Assembly: GCA_002279765.1 (NCBI GenBank)
Contig: NCCR01000012.1
Coordinates: 1 to 64,000 of the forward strand
Direction of reading: 5' to 3'
Source of the DNA: Verrucomicrobia bacterium 12-59-8
Lineage (GTDB): Bacteria; Verrucomicrobiota; Verrucomicrobiae; Verrucomicrobiales; Verrucomicrobiaceae
Length of the DNA stretch: 64,000 nucleotides
In this document: positions 8,114 to 15,994 of the stretch, one piece after another
Layout of the letters: the number at the start of each line of letters is the position of its first letter
How positions within the stretch are numbered: the stretch's first letter is position 1
Made by a program: the position numbers and the translations under genes
The notes under the pieces: model-generated
The model's database searches: none
What the model was told of the DNA's origin: nothing
Seen by the model: the letters and a program-made list of their open reading frames with translations, nothing else

Positions 8114-9382
8114 ACTCGCAGTGCCATCAGCTTGCTCCGGCTCAGACGGCAGCAGCATCGCCACAGCAGCAGAGGGGATGAAAAGAAAGCCGGCGTAAAG
8201 CAGCGCGGTGCGGAAGTCCCCGACCTTCACAAAGATGCCGAAGAACACGGTCCCCCCAGCAGCGACGATGCGGCCGATGTTGTAGCAGAAGCCAGAGCCG
8301 GTGGTGCGCAGCAGCACCGGGAAAAGCGGCGGCAGGCACATGGTGAAAAGGCCAAACACCCCCTGGCAGGCACCAATGGCGGCAAACTGCCACTTGGTGG
8401 CCTCCCAGCTCCACACCTGCGAGAAGGAGAGATACATGAAGGCAAAGTAAGCCAACATCATGCCAACGATGGTGTTTCGGTAGCCGAACAGCTTCGCAAG
8501 GCCCCCGGCAATGTAGTTGCCGATCAGCGAGCCAAACATGATCCACATCAGCGCCGTGACGAGAGCAGCATCCTTGCCCGATTTATCGAGCGGGACGATC
8601 TCAGCGAGGCTGAGCACGTGCTTCTGCTGCCAGAACAGGTAGGTCCAGTGCGCGGTCAGGGACACGGCGCAGATGATCATCACCCGCCACGTCACACCTC
8701 GCACAGCGGGACTGAACAACGCGCTGATTTTCGGCACCTCCTGGCCTTTGCGCGCTTCCGTCCACTCCTCGGTCTCCGGCACTGCTTTGCGAATCCACAG
8801 AGTGATGAGTGCGGGCAGAATGCCGATGAGGAAGATGTAACGCGGCTCCTGACCCGCGAGCAGGTAGCCCGCCAGACAGGCCAGCAATACACCGCAGTTC
8901 ACCGCGCTTTGCAGCGTGGCCGCAATCCATGGCCGCCATTTCTTCGGCCACGTTTCCGACAGCAGCGATGCGCCCACGGCCCACTCTCCGCCGATGCCGA
9001 GCGCCGCGAGAAAGCGGAAGATCATGAGATGCCACCAAGTCTGCGCAAAGTACGACAGCCCCGTGAAGCAGGCGTAAGTCAGAATCGTGAGCGTTAGCGC
9101 CCGGCTGCGGCCCAGCACATCGCCAATGCGGCCAAAGAAAGCCCCGCCAAGCGCCCAGCCAACAAGGAACGCCGCCTGGATTATGGAGCCATGCATGCCG
9201 ACTGTGGGATCGCTCTCCGGCACCAGCATGAGCTGCGCCACGAAAGCTGTCGCGACCAGCGTGTAGAGATGCATGTCGAGGCCGTCAAACATCCAGCCCA
9301 GCCATGCGGCGAGCCCGGAACGGCATTGCTGCGGCGACAGGTCGCGCAGACGGGTGATTTCAGGAGTGGCTGGTTGGCTCAT
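8102..9382 (-). CDS. MFS transporter, sugar/aromatic-acid symporter-like
   Basis: A 426-residue inner-membrane carrier with about 12 hydrophobic helices. The first helix region holds WLGWMFDGLDMHLY, an Asp-containing pattern of aromatic-acid:proton symporters and related SP-type carriers; the loop 2-3 motif is GRIGDVLGRSRAL. The ATG at 9382 gives MSQPATPEI; the 14 residues before it look non-coding. It is the last gene of the leftward tonB-exbB-exbD run, 45 nt after the coiled-coil gene, so it may be co-expressed with iron-uptake genes. Transport of a siderophore or iron chelator is conceivable, but the substrate is not shown by sequence. Confidence 0.85.
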   Translation of the reverse strand: MSQPATPEITRLRDLSPQQCRSGLAAWLGWMFDGLDMHLYTLVATAFVAQLMLVPESDPTVGMHGSIIQAAFLVGWALGGAFFGRIGDVLGRSRALTLTILTYACFTGLSYFAQTWWHLMIFRFLAALGIGGEWAVGASLLSETWPKKWRPWIAATLQSAVNCGVLLACLAGYLLAGQEPRYIFLIGILPALITLWIRKAVPETEEWTEARKGQEVPKISALFSPAVRGVTWRVMIICAVSLTAHWTYLFWQQKHVLSLAEIVPLDKSGKDAALVTALMWIMFGSLIGNYIAGGLAKLFGYRNTIVGMMLAYFAFMYLSFSQVWSWEATKWQFAAIGACQGVFGLFTMCLPPLFPVLLRTTGSGFCYNIGRIVAAGGTVFFGIFVKVGDFRTALLYAGFLFIPSAAVAMLLPSEPEQADGTASALE

Positions 9383-9427
9383 GCGGCCGCGAGTCTTTCG
9401 CAGCCGGGCCGGAATGGCAAGCACGGA

Positions 9428-9973
9428 TCACTTGCTCTTCGCCAGCTTGTTGTACTTCTCCACCAGCTCGTTGAACTCCCGCGTGCGGGCATTGAGCTTC
9501 GAAATCGCGTCATTGCGCTCTTCCACGAGCTGCTTGAGCAGCTCATTCTGCTTTTCCATCGCGCTGTTCTGCGTGGTGACGACGCTGTTATGACTTTTGA
9601 TCGCATCCGCGCCCTTGCCGAACGCGAGCTGGGTCGCCTCCAGACCACGCTGCATCTGCATCACCTCGCGCATGTAGATCGCGATGGTGATGCCGCGCGC
9701 CACGGAGTCGGCGGAGAGATCGTTGTACTCGCGGGTCACTTCAACCAGTCTGGCCTCCACTTCGGCGCGCAGTGCGGTCAGGCGGGCGATTTCAATCTCA
9801 TACTCACGCACCTTCCGCTCCGCATCGATGCGCATGGCGTTTTCGGCTTCAAGACGTTTGACGAGATCTTGAATGTGCCCGCGCAGGCGAGTTTCACGCT
9901 GCCACTGCACGATGGAAACAACGCAAAGCCCCAGAGAGATGATAACCAGCAGCGTGGTGAGCAGACGCTTCAT
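9428..9973 (-). CDS. Membrane-anchored coiled-coil protein in tonB-exb cluster
   Basis: A 181-residue protein with one N-terminal membrane segment (MKRLLTTLLVIISLGLCVV) and then an almost continuous heptad-rich helix from about residue 25 to the end, with many Glu, Arg and Leu. No enzymatic motif is visible. The start is 3 nt from the exbD stop, so the two are translationally linked. Similar small coiled-coil proteins accompany ExbB/ExbD pairs in this phylum in my recollection; a role as an accessory to the TonB motor is an inference from position only. Confidence 0.75.
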   Translation of the reverse strand: MKRLLTTLLVIISLGLCVVSIVQWQRETRLRGHIQDLVKRLEAENAMRIDAERKVREYEIEIARLTALRAEVEARLVEVTREYNDLSADSVARGITIAIYMREVMQMQRGLEATQLAFGKGADAIKSHNSVVTTQNSAMEKQNELLKQLVEERNDAISKLNARTREFNELVEKYNKLAKSK

Positions 9974-9976
9974 GGC

Positions 9977-10405
9977 TCAGAGAGACGGCTTGGCCGCATT
10001 CGCGGGTTTGACGTTAAAAGCCACCTTGGTGAAGCCGACCCGCTTGGCGGCATCCAGCACTTTCACCAGGTCAGTAAAGCGTGTGTTCTCATCGCCGCTG
10101 ATGTAAACGGGCGTGGCAGGGTCTTTGCCGAAACGTTCGGCAAGCTTGCGTTCCAGTTCTGGCAGCGTGACGCCGGCCTTGTCGAAAAACACATCGCCGG
10201 TGGCATTCACCGCGAGATTGATCATGTCCGGCTTGAAGTCGGACTGCGCAGAGGAGGCGACGGGCAGGTTGACCTTGATAGTCTGCTGCTTGGACATCGT
10301 GAGGCTGACCATCATAAAGGAGGCCAGCAGGAAGAACATCACGTCAATGAGCGGGATGATTTCCAGCCGCGTCTTTCGTTCGGGCAATGGCGAATGAAGT
10401 TTCAC
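9977..10405 (-). CDS. exbD: ExbD biopolymer transport protein
   Basis: One-pass membrane partner of ExbB in the proton-driven TonB motor. The single transmembrane helix follows the basic stretch (RKTRLEIIPLIDVMFFLLAS) and carries the essential aspartate in PLIDVMF. The C-terminal periplasmic domain includes the YISGDENTRF block. I prefer the GTG at 10405, 7 nt past the exbB stop, giving 142 residues; the ORF start at 10456 would overlap exbB by over 40 nt. Confidence 0.92.
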   Translation of the reverse strand: MKLHSPLPERKTRLEIIPLIDVMFFLLASFMMVSLTMSKQQTIKVNLPVASSAQSDFKPDMINLAVNATGDVFFDKAGVTLPELERKLAERFGKDPATPVYISGDENTRFTDLVKVLDAAKRVGFTKVAFNVKPANAAKPSL

Positions 10406-10412
10406 AGTAGGA

Positions 10413-11054
10413 TCAGGCCTTCGGAGTGGCTTTATCAAATCCGTGCTGGGCAGCAAGAATCAGCACATTGTTCGCAGCAGCTTCGAGATCGAACTTCAGT
10501 GCCGCAAGACGGGCGTGGAAGTAGTTCATCGGCACCAGCGTGCCAATCGCAATGCCAAGACCGGCTGCCGTAGCGATGAGTGCCTCCCCAATGCCACCCG
10601 TGACTTTTTCGACGGCAAGCTCGCTGCTGCCAATGCTGGTGAAGCTTCCCATAATGCCGGTCACAGTGCCAAGCAAACCAAGCAGCGGAGCGAGAGTGAC
10701 AATGGTGTCCATCGCGCTCAAGTAGCGGCCTGCATCACGCAGTTCCTTCCCGGCGGCCACTTCGATCGCGCCCTGCATGCTGGTGTGGCGGTGTTTGAGC
10801 CCGTGATGAATCATGCGCACCACCGGATCTCCTGAACTGGCGGAAAGCGCGATAGCCTGGGCGAGGTCTCCGGCCTCCAGCTTCTCATAGACTTCATCCA
10901 GCTGTTTGACGGAGCGCTTGGTGGCAAAGCGCACCCACCAAAAAACACGCTCCACAAAGATGCAGACAGCCACAACCGTGACTACCGCAATGGGATACAT
11001 GATGGGACCACCTTGGTGAAAGAGATCGACGACGACGTTGGCGAGGATGGGCAT
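10413..11054 (-). CDS. exbB: ExbB/TolQ proton channel protein
   Basis: A 213-residue MotA/TolQ/ExbB family protein with three transmembrane segments. The first is near residues 18-36 (PIMYPIAVVTVVAVCIFVE). The conserved second and third segments hold LAPLLGLLGTVTGIMGSF and GIGEALIATAAGLGIAIGT, the signature of this proton channel. It forms the stator of the TonB system with ExbD and energises the two receptors encoded nearby. The gene is 40 nt from the tonB stop and just before exbD. TolQ is the alternative name, but the adjacent TonB and receptors favour ExbB. Confidence 0.93.
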   Translation of the reverse strand: MPILANVVVDLFHQGGPIMYPIAVVTVVAVCIFVERVFWWVRFATKRSVKQLDEVYEKLEAGDLAQAIALSASSGDPVVRMIHHGLKHRHTSMQGAIEVAAGKELRDAGRYLSAMDTIVTLAPLLGLLGTVTGIMGSFTSIGSSELAVEKVTGGIGEALIATAAGLGIAIGTLVPMNYFHARLAALKFDLEAAANNVLILAAQHGFDKATPKA

Positions 11055-11094
11055 GGGGAGAATGAAAACTGGCAGAACTGAAATGGGAATGGCC

Positions 11095-11937
11095 TCAGCG
11101 CAGGCGGAAGGTCAGCGGCAGGGTGTAGCGATGCGCCGTCCCCGCAGGCCAGCGCCAGTTCCGGCGCACATGGGAAGCCGCATACTCGTCCAAGGCGCTG
11201 AAGCCGGTGCTGCCGATGACACTCACACCATCGACCGCCCCCGAAGGGCCCACGCTGATGCTCAGTCGCACGGTCCCCTGCATGCCTGAACTGCGTGCAA
11301 AGTCCGGATAGGAGGGCTGGGGAAATTTGCCTTTGCCGCCACTGCCTGCGGTGCCGCTACCACCCGCTGCACCCGCCTGCGTGGTGTTGGATCGTGTGCC
11401 GCCACTGCTGGCCACGGGTGCGCTTCGAGGCCGAGACGGAGCTGTTGGCGTCTGCCGTTTCACGGGATCGACGGGACGCAACGCATCCTCGATCTTCGGC
11501 GCGGTGGGAACCGCAAAAATGTCCTCCATCGTCATCGCCTCGGCAATCTCCGGCAGATCAAGATTCTCCGTCGGCGACTCGATGGCCTCAGGAATCTCAA
11601 CCGGCAGCACTGGCTCGGTTTCAGCAGGCTGATCGGCACTGGCTTCCATCGACATCAGTTCGGCCATGGATGTCTCCACCATCGGCAACTCAATTGCATT
11701 ATCGAGGTCTTCTAGCGTCTTCAGGTGAATCGGCGGCAGATCGTCGGCAAACATGCCGATGACGCCCACGGTCAGAAAGCTCCCAGTAATGCCCACCATC
11801 CAAGAAAGCATGATGATCACCCGCACGAGGCTACCACCACGTTGCACCCCGACGATGCTGGAGGAACCAGGCATGGCGGGAGTTCTGGAGAGGTCGAAGC
11901 CCATAGTGGGCAGCGTGTTTATCACGGATGAAGTCAT
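11095..11937 (-). CDS. tonB: TonB energy-transducing protein
   Basis: A 280-residue TonB. From the ATG at 11937 it has a cytoplasmic start, one membrane helix (VIIMLSWMVGITGSFLTVGV, about residues 39-58), an acidic and proline-containing spacer (EPVLPVEIPEAIESP), a Gly/Ser-rich linker and a C-terminal TonB domain (YPDFARSSGMQGTVRLSI, then WRWPAGTAHRYTLP). The domain contacts the TonB box of receptors such as those at 12087 and 15995. It heads the leftward run to exbB and exbD and shares its upstream region with the divergent receptor at 12087. The longer ORF start at 11997 is rejected because it would cover the candidate operator. Confidence 0.92.
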   Translation of the reverse strand: MTSSVINTLPTMGFDLSRTPAMPGSSSIVGVQRGGSLVRVIIMLSWMVGITGSFLTVGVIGMFADDLPPIHLKTLEDLDNAIELPMVETSMAELMSMEASADQPAETEPVLPVEIPEAIESPTENLDLPEIAEAMTMEDIFAVPTAPKIEDALRPVDPVKRQTPTAPSRPRSAPVASSGGTRSNTTQAGAAGGSGTAGSGGKGKFPQPSYPDFARSSGMQGTVRLSISVGPSGAVDGVSVIGSTGFSALDEYAASHVRRNWRWPAGTAHRYTLPLTFRLR

Positions 11938-11998
11938 GTCACAAGACAGGGGCGGGTATTGGAGAATGAAACGCAAGAAAAGGCTGTCAATTTGCAAT

Positions 11999-12013
11999 TG
12001 CGACTCAGTCGCA
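11999..12013. promoter_or_regulatory. Fur-family 7-1-7 operator candidate between tonB and receptor
   Basis: TGCGACT-C-AGTCGCA is a perfect 7-1-7 palindrome in the intergenic region between divergent tonB and the FecA-like receptor gene. The 7-1-7 geometry is that of Fur, Zur and PerR sites. A similar site, TGAGACTTAATCGCA, lies before the second receptor. Which FUR-family protein binds is not shown, and no such regulator gene is in the window. Confidence 0.55.
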
Positions 12014-12063
12014 GAAAATACTTGCGCGTTTATTCATCCGCTTCACCATCCGCACTGCTGCGA

Positions 12064-12079
12064 CAGAATCTCATTATCA
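12064..12079 (+). promoter_or_regulatory. Shared iron-box-like motif before receptor gene
   Basis: The 16-mer CAGAATCTCATTATCA ends 7 nt before the receptor ATG and occurs identically before the other receptor (15950-15965). Its right half ATTATCA equals a half-site of the classical Fur box TGATAATNATTATCA. It may be a second Fur site or a shared ribosome-proximal element. Confidence 0.45.
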
Positions 12080-12086
12080 ATCTCTT

Positions 12087-14240
12087 ATGAAGCCAATTGC
12101 CCCTTCCAATTTCACCCGCACCGCTGGTCCCGTGCTAGCTGCCGCTGCTCTACTTTTCCTTGCCCTAGCTTCCCATGCTCGATCCCAAAGCGTGAGCAAT
12201 CCAGCAAGTAAACCGAGGTCAGATATCGTCACTGAACTGCCAAACGTCGTTATCACCGCAGACGCTCCAGAGGAACCTCAGGTCAAAATTCCCTACCTGC
12301 CGCCGGTCGAAGGCACCAAGATCTATGCGGGCAAGAAAGCAACCTCGTTGAACCTGCAAGCGCTGCCAGAAGTGCAGGCCAACAACTACAGCCAGGCCTT
12401 TGCGATGACTCCCGGCCTGTTGACCACCGAAGAAAGCACTCCGCTGGTAAGCCTCGGCTACCGCGGCATTGGTTCCCCCGATCGTGCTCAGTACATGATG
12501 ATGCTTCAAGACGGCATTCCGATCGCCGCCGACCCGCAGGGCTATCCAGAATCCTATTGGACGCCGCCACTGGAGTCCACGCAACGCATCGACTTCGTAC
12601 GCGGCGGAGCCTCACTGCTCTATGGGCCGCAGCCTGCCGGTGCCATCAATTACGTCTCGCTCATGCCCCACACCGACCGGCTTTTCGGCATGCAGTCCAA
12701 GCACATCTTTGGCAGCAACAATCTCTACTCCACCTTCAACTCCATCGAAGGAGCGGCTGGAAAATGGAGCTGGCTCGGCTGGTTTAACTATCGCTCGGGT
12801 GATGGCTTCCGCAGCGCGAACAATGACTTCGAGGTTTACGCCGGCCGTCTGAAGCTCATCTACCAGCAGGCCACCGACACGCGTTGGATATTTTCCCTCG
12901 ACGCTGGTTCGGATCGTCATGGCGAGCCCGGCGGACTGACCGCGGCCGCATATAACGCGGATCGCAATCAAGCCATCCGCACAAGCGACCGCTTCAAATT
13001 GAGTCGTGTCGTCGCCAGCGCCGAGCTGCAGCACAAATTTTCCAGTCAGACAGAACTCAGTGTGAAGGCTTGGGCCGGTGCCTATGATCGCTGGAGTATC
13101 CGGCGAAACGGCGGCTTTGGCACCGTAACTCCTGGCACCATCACGCAGCAGCAACAGTTTTACAACTGGGGCATCGAGCCGCGCATCCGCCACGACTACG
13201 AGCTATGGGGGGGCAATCACTCGCTCGCCGCTGGCATGCAGTTCTACATGTGCCGCTCTCCGCGCAAGGATGCCACCGGAGCCTATCCGACGGACGACAT
13301 CGGCACCGTCAACACCATCGCTGCCCGCGATGTGATCTACGGCTCCGTCTTCCTCGAAAACAAGTTCACCTTCGGCCGCCTGACCATCACACCCGGCTTC
13401 CGCATGGAGTTGATCAATCAGGATCTGACAGTTAAAACCAACGTGGCAGGCACCATCGCTCAACGAGACAACAGCAAGTTCGACAGGCAGCCGCTCTTTG
13501 GCCTCGGCCTGTCCTATGACCTCGGCAATGAGACTGCCGTTTATGCCAATGTCTCGCAAAGCTATCGTGCCACCACTTTTGGTCAGTCGCTCATTCCAGG
13601 CGCAGGCGGCACAGCCAGCGATGTCGCACCTTCGCAGGGCTGGAGCTATGAAGTTGGCATCCGCGGCAATCCCCGGCCTTGGTTCTCCTATGACAGTTCA
13701 TTCTTCCTCATCGACCTCGACGACAAACTCGGCACCGCAGGCGTCAACATCCAGAGCGTTGGCCGCAGCATTAACTACGGTTGGGACGGTGCCGTGCAGT
13801 TTGATGTCATCGGTGGCCTCGATGCTCTAAATGGCACGCATCGTGGTGAGCGCCTCGGCGTCCTCAATCTCTATGGCAACATCTCTCTGCTCGAGGCCCG
13901 GCTCTCTGGCGGCGTCAATGACGGCGGCAGACCCCAGTATGCGCCGCCCTACATGATCCGCACAGGAGCCATCTACAAACGCAAGAGCGGCCTGAAGATC
14001 GCTTTCCTCGGCACCTTGATGGCTCGGCACAGCGGCAACGACACCAACACTTCTAACTTCGATATCCCCGCCTACACCACCTGGGATCTCACCGGCGAGA
14101 TCCCCATCACCAAAAACTTCTCGGTTCTTGGCGGCTTGAACAACGTCTTCGACAGGCACTACTATTCACTCGTGACCACGAGTGGCATCATCCCGGCCAT
14201 TGGCCGCAATTTCTACGTCGGCGGAAGCCTGAAGTTCTAA
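12087..14240 (+). CDS. TonB-dependent outer-membrane receptor, FecA/siderophore type
   Basis: A 717-residue ligand-gated porin. A long signal peptide (hydrophobic core LAAAALLFLALASHARSQ, about residues 16-34) leads to a TonB-box-like segment (LPNVVITADA), a plug domain with RGIGSPDRAQYMMMLQDGIP and YGPQPAGAINYVS, and a 22-strand barrel ending in phenylalanine (YVGGSLKF). Plug details (NNYSQAFAMTPGLL) fit iron-chelate receptors of the FecA group; ferric citrate or a siderophore is a likely ligand, not proven. It is divergent from tonB, with two candidate iron operators in the 149-nt gap. A hairpin terminator follows it. Confidence 0.92.
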   Translation: MKPIAPSNFTRTAGPVLAAAALLFLALASHARSQSVSNPASKPRSDIVTELPNVVITADAPEEPQVKIPYLPPVEGTKIYAGKKATSLNLQALPEVQANNYSQAFAMTPGLLTTEESTPLVSLGYRGIGSPDRAQYMMMLQDGIPIAADPQGYPESYWTPPLESTQRIDFVRGGASLLYGPQPAGAINYVSLMPHTDRLFGMQSKHIFGSNNLYSTFNSIEGAAGKWSWLGWFNYRSGDGFRSANNDFEVYAGRLKLIYQQATDTRWIFSLDAGSDRHGEPGGLTAAAYNADRNQAIRTSDRFKLSRVVASAELQHKFSSQTELSVKAWAGAYDRWSIRRNGGFGTVTPGTITQQQQFYNWGIEPRIRHDYELWGGNHSLAAGMQFYMCRSPRKDATGAYPTDDIGTVNTIAARDVIYGSVFLENKFTFGRLTITPGFRMELINQDLTVKTNVAGTIAQRDNSKFDRQPLFGLGLSYDLGNETAVYANVSQSYRATTFGQSLIPGAGGTASDVAPSQGWSYEVGIRGNPRPWFSYDSSFFLIDLDDKLGTAGVNIQSVGRSINYGWDGAVQFDVIGGLDALNGTHRGERLGVLNLYGNISLLEARLSGGVNDGGRPQYAPPYMIRTGAIYKRKSGLKIAFLGTLMARHSGNDTNTSNFDIPAYTTWDLTGEIPITKNFSVLGGLNNVFDRHYYSLVTTSGIIPAIGRNFYVGGSLKF

Positions 14241-14258
14241 CTTTGTTGGTTGGAAATG

Positions 14259-14304
14259 TCTCTGTGGGGGCAGATGGGGTGTTTTGCTCTCACAGAGATT
14301 TTTG
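14259..14304 (+). terminator. Rho-independent terminator after FecA-like receptor
   Basis: Arms TCTCTGTG (14259-14266) and CACAGAGA (14291-14298) are fully complementary with a 24-nt loop, and TTTTTG follows. It begins 19 nt after the receptor stop codon. The long loop lowers confidence. Confidence 0.55.
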
Positions 14305-14390
14305 TCCCAGTCCTTCGATTTTCCAGCCGTCGCGACACTCGCGTTTCACCAGTGCGTTCACCGCTTCGATATTGATGAACTTTAAACCGG
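14290..14390 (-). pseudogene. Possible coding remnant, unidentified C-terminus
   Basis: On the minus strand this stretch reads an open frame of about 30 codons (KFINIEAVNALVKREC, DGWKIEGLGQKSL, stop at 14290-14292) with protein-like composition, but no start. It is in another frame than the esterase fragment directly upstream of it. It may be the tail of a lost gene; I cannot identify it. The 395-nt gap between receptor and helical-repeat gene is otherwise filled by the terminator and the esterase fragment. Confidence 0.3.
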
Positions 14391-14409
14391 CACAGTCCCC
14401 TTCCAGCCA

Positions 14410-14615
14410 CTGTCGATCTTGGCTTCGGCTGGCTGCCACTGGATGCCTGCTCCGGCGAGTTCAAATCCGGTGAGATCACCTCTTGCACTCAGCCCCTGGG
14501 GATATTTGAAGGTGAGCACGAATGCGCCGTCCTTCACCGTAGCCGTATCAATCAGCGGACCACTGATGGCGGGTACATTCTTGTGATACACCGCACCCAG
14601 AGCCCATGGCTCGAA
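14410..14615 (-). pseudogene. Fragment of a sialate O-acetylesterase gene (3' part)
   Basis: The translated fragment (WALGAVYHKNVPAISGPLID, then FVLTFKYPQGLSARGDLTGF) is close to the C-terminal part of the intact esterase at 20339-21817. By eye the two DNA segments agree at about 87 percent over some 200 nt (14413-14612 versus about 20472-20672), in the same orientation. Neither the N-terminal catalytic region nor the final 45 residues or so is present. The fragment overlaps the 5' leader of the helical-repeat gene. It is a partial duplicate, not a working gene. Confidence 0.85.
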
Positions 14616-14635
14616 TTGCTCACTTTCCCTGCCCA

Positions 14636-15739
14636 ATGCTCTTGCCTTCAGAACCCAATGAGACCTCTCCTGAAGATCGCAATGCGGTCGCTAAAGTCTG
14701 GATGAAACGAGGCATCGCGCTGCTTTCCGCCAATGATTCCGCTGCACTGCCGGAGGCCCTGAACTGCTTTGAGCAGGCGCTGGCGATTCGTCGTGAGCTG
14801 CCGTTTGAGGAGAGCACCTGGTTCCGCTGGCTGCTGACAGCCTGCTGGATGAACCTTGGCGACGTGCAGACACGTCTCGGAAATCCAGCTGGACTAATCG
14901 CTGCGGTGAGCAGTTTCGACGAGGCTATTTTTCATCTGCAAAAGCTCCCGCTGGAGGAAGACTCACAGTATCGCGGGCGGCTGGCACTGGCATGGATGAA
15001 TCGGTCATTGGCGCTGCGTTCGCAGTCCACACCTGAAAGCCTGCACGCAGCGCTGCTTTCGCTGGACCACGCCAAAACCGTGATCGAACAGAGCGTGACC
15101 GCTAAACTCCCGGTCAATGCCGCTCTTCTGCCAACCTTGCTGATCAACCGCGCGGCGTTGCTGCTGGAAGTCACACCACCACGCATGCTGGAGGCCATGC
15201 AGGTGGCGGAAGAGGCCCTGATTCTGTGCCAGCCCACGGAGCATCTGAATCTGCAAGCCGCCGAGATTGGACTGAAGGCACGCCACATCTTCTGCCATGC
15301 CGTGGCCATGCTGCTGGAGACGCCCCCGGTGGACACCAGCCGCGCAGACGATTGGATCATTCAAGCCACAGACAAAGTGGACGAAGCGATGCACCTCACC
15401 GCCAGATGGGAGAAGCAAGGCATGCCTGATCACTTCCACGCCTTGCGGCACGAATTGTTTCGCTATGGCTGCAACCTGCTCCTGGCCTACCAGCCCCATT
15501 TCATGGCGGAGTTTTTGCTCGATGTGCTCGATCCAGAACAAGGCTCCCCACTGCTGGCAAAAACTGATGACCTCTACCGAATGGGTCTTGAAGCCTTGGA
15601 TCTGGCGGCTGCAGAAATGCGCCGCCGAGGTCCATTGGACCTGGGTTTGCAAAAAATGGACCGCCTGATCGAGGTGCTGGAATCGCTGAGCCAGGCGGCG
15701 GAGCGGATCAAAAAGCGTTCCAACCTGAAAAGCGCCTAG
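14636..15739 (+). CDS. Helical-repeat (TPR-like) protein, unknown function
   Basis: A 367-residue soluble protein without signal peptide or membrane segment. It is made of helical repeats with TPR-like spacing, for example residues around ALNCFEQALAIRRELPFEES, LGDVQTRLGNPAGLIAAVSS and SFDEAIFHLQKLPLEEDSQY. The ATG at 14636 (MLLPSEPNE) is preferred to 14606, which falls in the esterase fragment. It sits alone between that fragment and the second receptor gene. A scaffold role is typical for such repeats, but no partner is evident. Confidence 0.65.
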   Translation: MLLPSEPNETSPEDRNAVAKVWMKRGIALLSANDSAALPEALNCFEQALAIRRELPFEESTWFRWLLTACWMNLGDVQTRLGNPAGLIAAVSSFDEAIFHLQKLPLEEDSQYRGRLALAWMNRSLALRSQSTPESLHAALLSLDHAKTVIEQSVTAKLPVNAALLPTLLINRAALLLEVTPPRMLEAMQVAEEALILCQPTEHLNLQAAEIGLKARHIFCHAVAMLLETPPVDTSRADDWIIQATDKVDEAMHLTARWEKQGMPDHFHALRHELFRYGCNLLLAYQPHFMAEFLLDVLDPEQGSPLLAKTDDLYRMGLEALDLAAAEMRRRGPLDLGLQKMDRLIEVLESLSQAAERIKKRSNLKSA

Positions 15740-15920
15740 CCAGCACCTCTATTCCTGGAAGAGGCCACTCCGCTAGATTGACGGCCACCGTTAAATCTTA
15801 AGCCACAAGGCTGGGCTGGGAGGGCGTTTTCAAGACCCATTTTTTCTGGGAGATCAGCCACCGGGCAAATTTGATCCCAAAGATCATTTTGTGATTTGAT
15901 TGGTTGACTCAATTTGAAAC
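15740..15920. other. Intergenic region before siderophore receptor
   Basis: About 255 nt separate the helical-repeat gene from the receptor start. Apart from the two operator-like motifs near its right end (15921-15965) and a weak CCTCT/AGAGG hairpin near 15758-15776, I see no coding or RNA signal. It is AT-richer than its surroundings toward the right end, as expected for a promoter. Confidence 0.5.
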
Positions 15921-15935
15921 TGAGACTTAATCGCA
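15921..15935. promoter_or_regulatory. Fur-family 7-1-7 operator candidate before catecholate-type receptor
   Basis: TGAGACT-T-AATCGCA is an imperfect 7-1-7 palindrome (5 of 7 half-site positions pair). It shares GACTNANTCGCA with the perfect site at 11999-12013. It lies 59 nt before the chosen ATG of the receptor gene, a plausible promoter position. Confidence 0.5.
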
Positions 15936-15949
15936 ATACGTTAATGAAA

Positions 15950-15965
15950 CAGAATCTCATTATCA
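15950..15965 (+). promoter_or_regulatory. Second copy of shared iron-box-like 16-mer
   Basis: CAGAATCTCATTATCA is identical to 12064-12079 and is followed here by TTAG. The context ATTATCATT extends the similarity to the classical Fur box. The presence of this motif inside the longer ORF start (15914) argues for the downstream ATG at 15995. Confidence 0.45.
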
Positions 15966-15994
15966 TTAGTCACCTTTTACCGAACAGACCTCTC

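Noticed and set aside
8087..9097. 336-residue plus-strand ORF antisense to the MFS gene
   Set aside because: Arg/His-rich shadow frame without motif; the MFS frame has clear membrane helices.
9191..10573. 460-residue plus-strand ORF
   Set aside because: Antisense to the MFS, coiled-coil and exbD genes; low-complexity His/Gly/Arg content typical of shadow frames.
13199..13214. Seven-G run in the FecA-like receptor as a phase-variable tract
   Set aside because: The frame is intact and seven bases is short for slippage; without strain comparison it is not supported.
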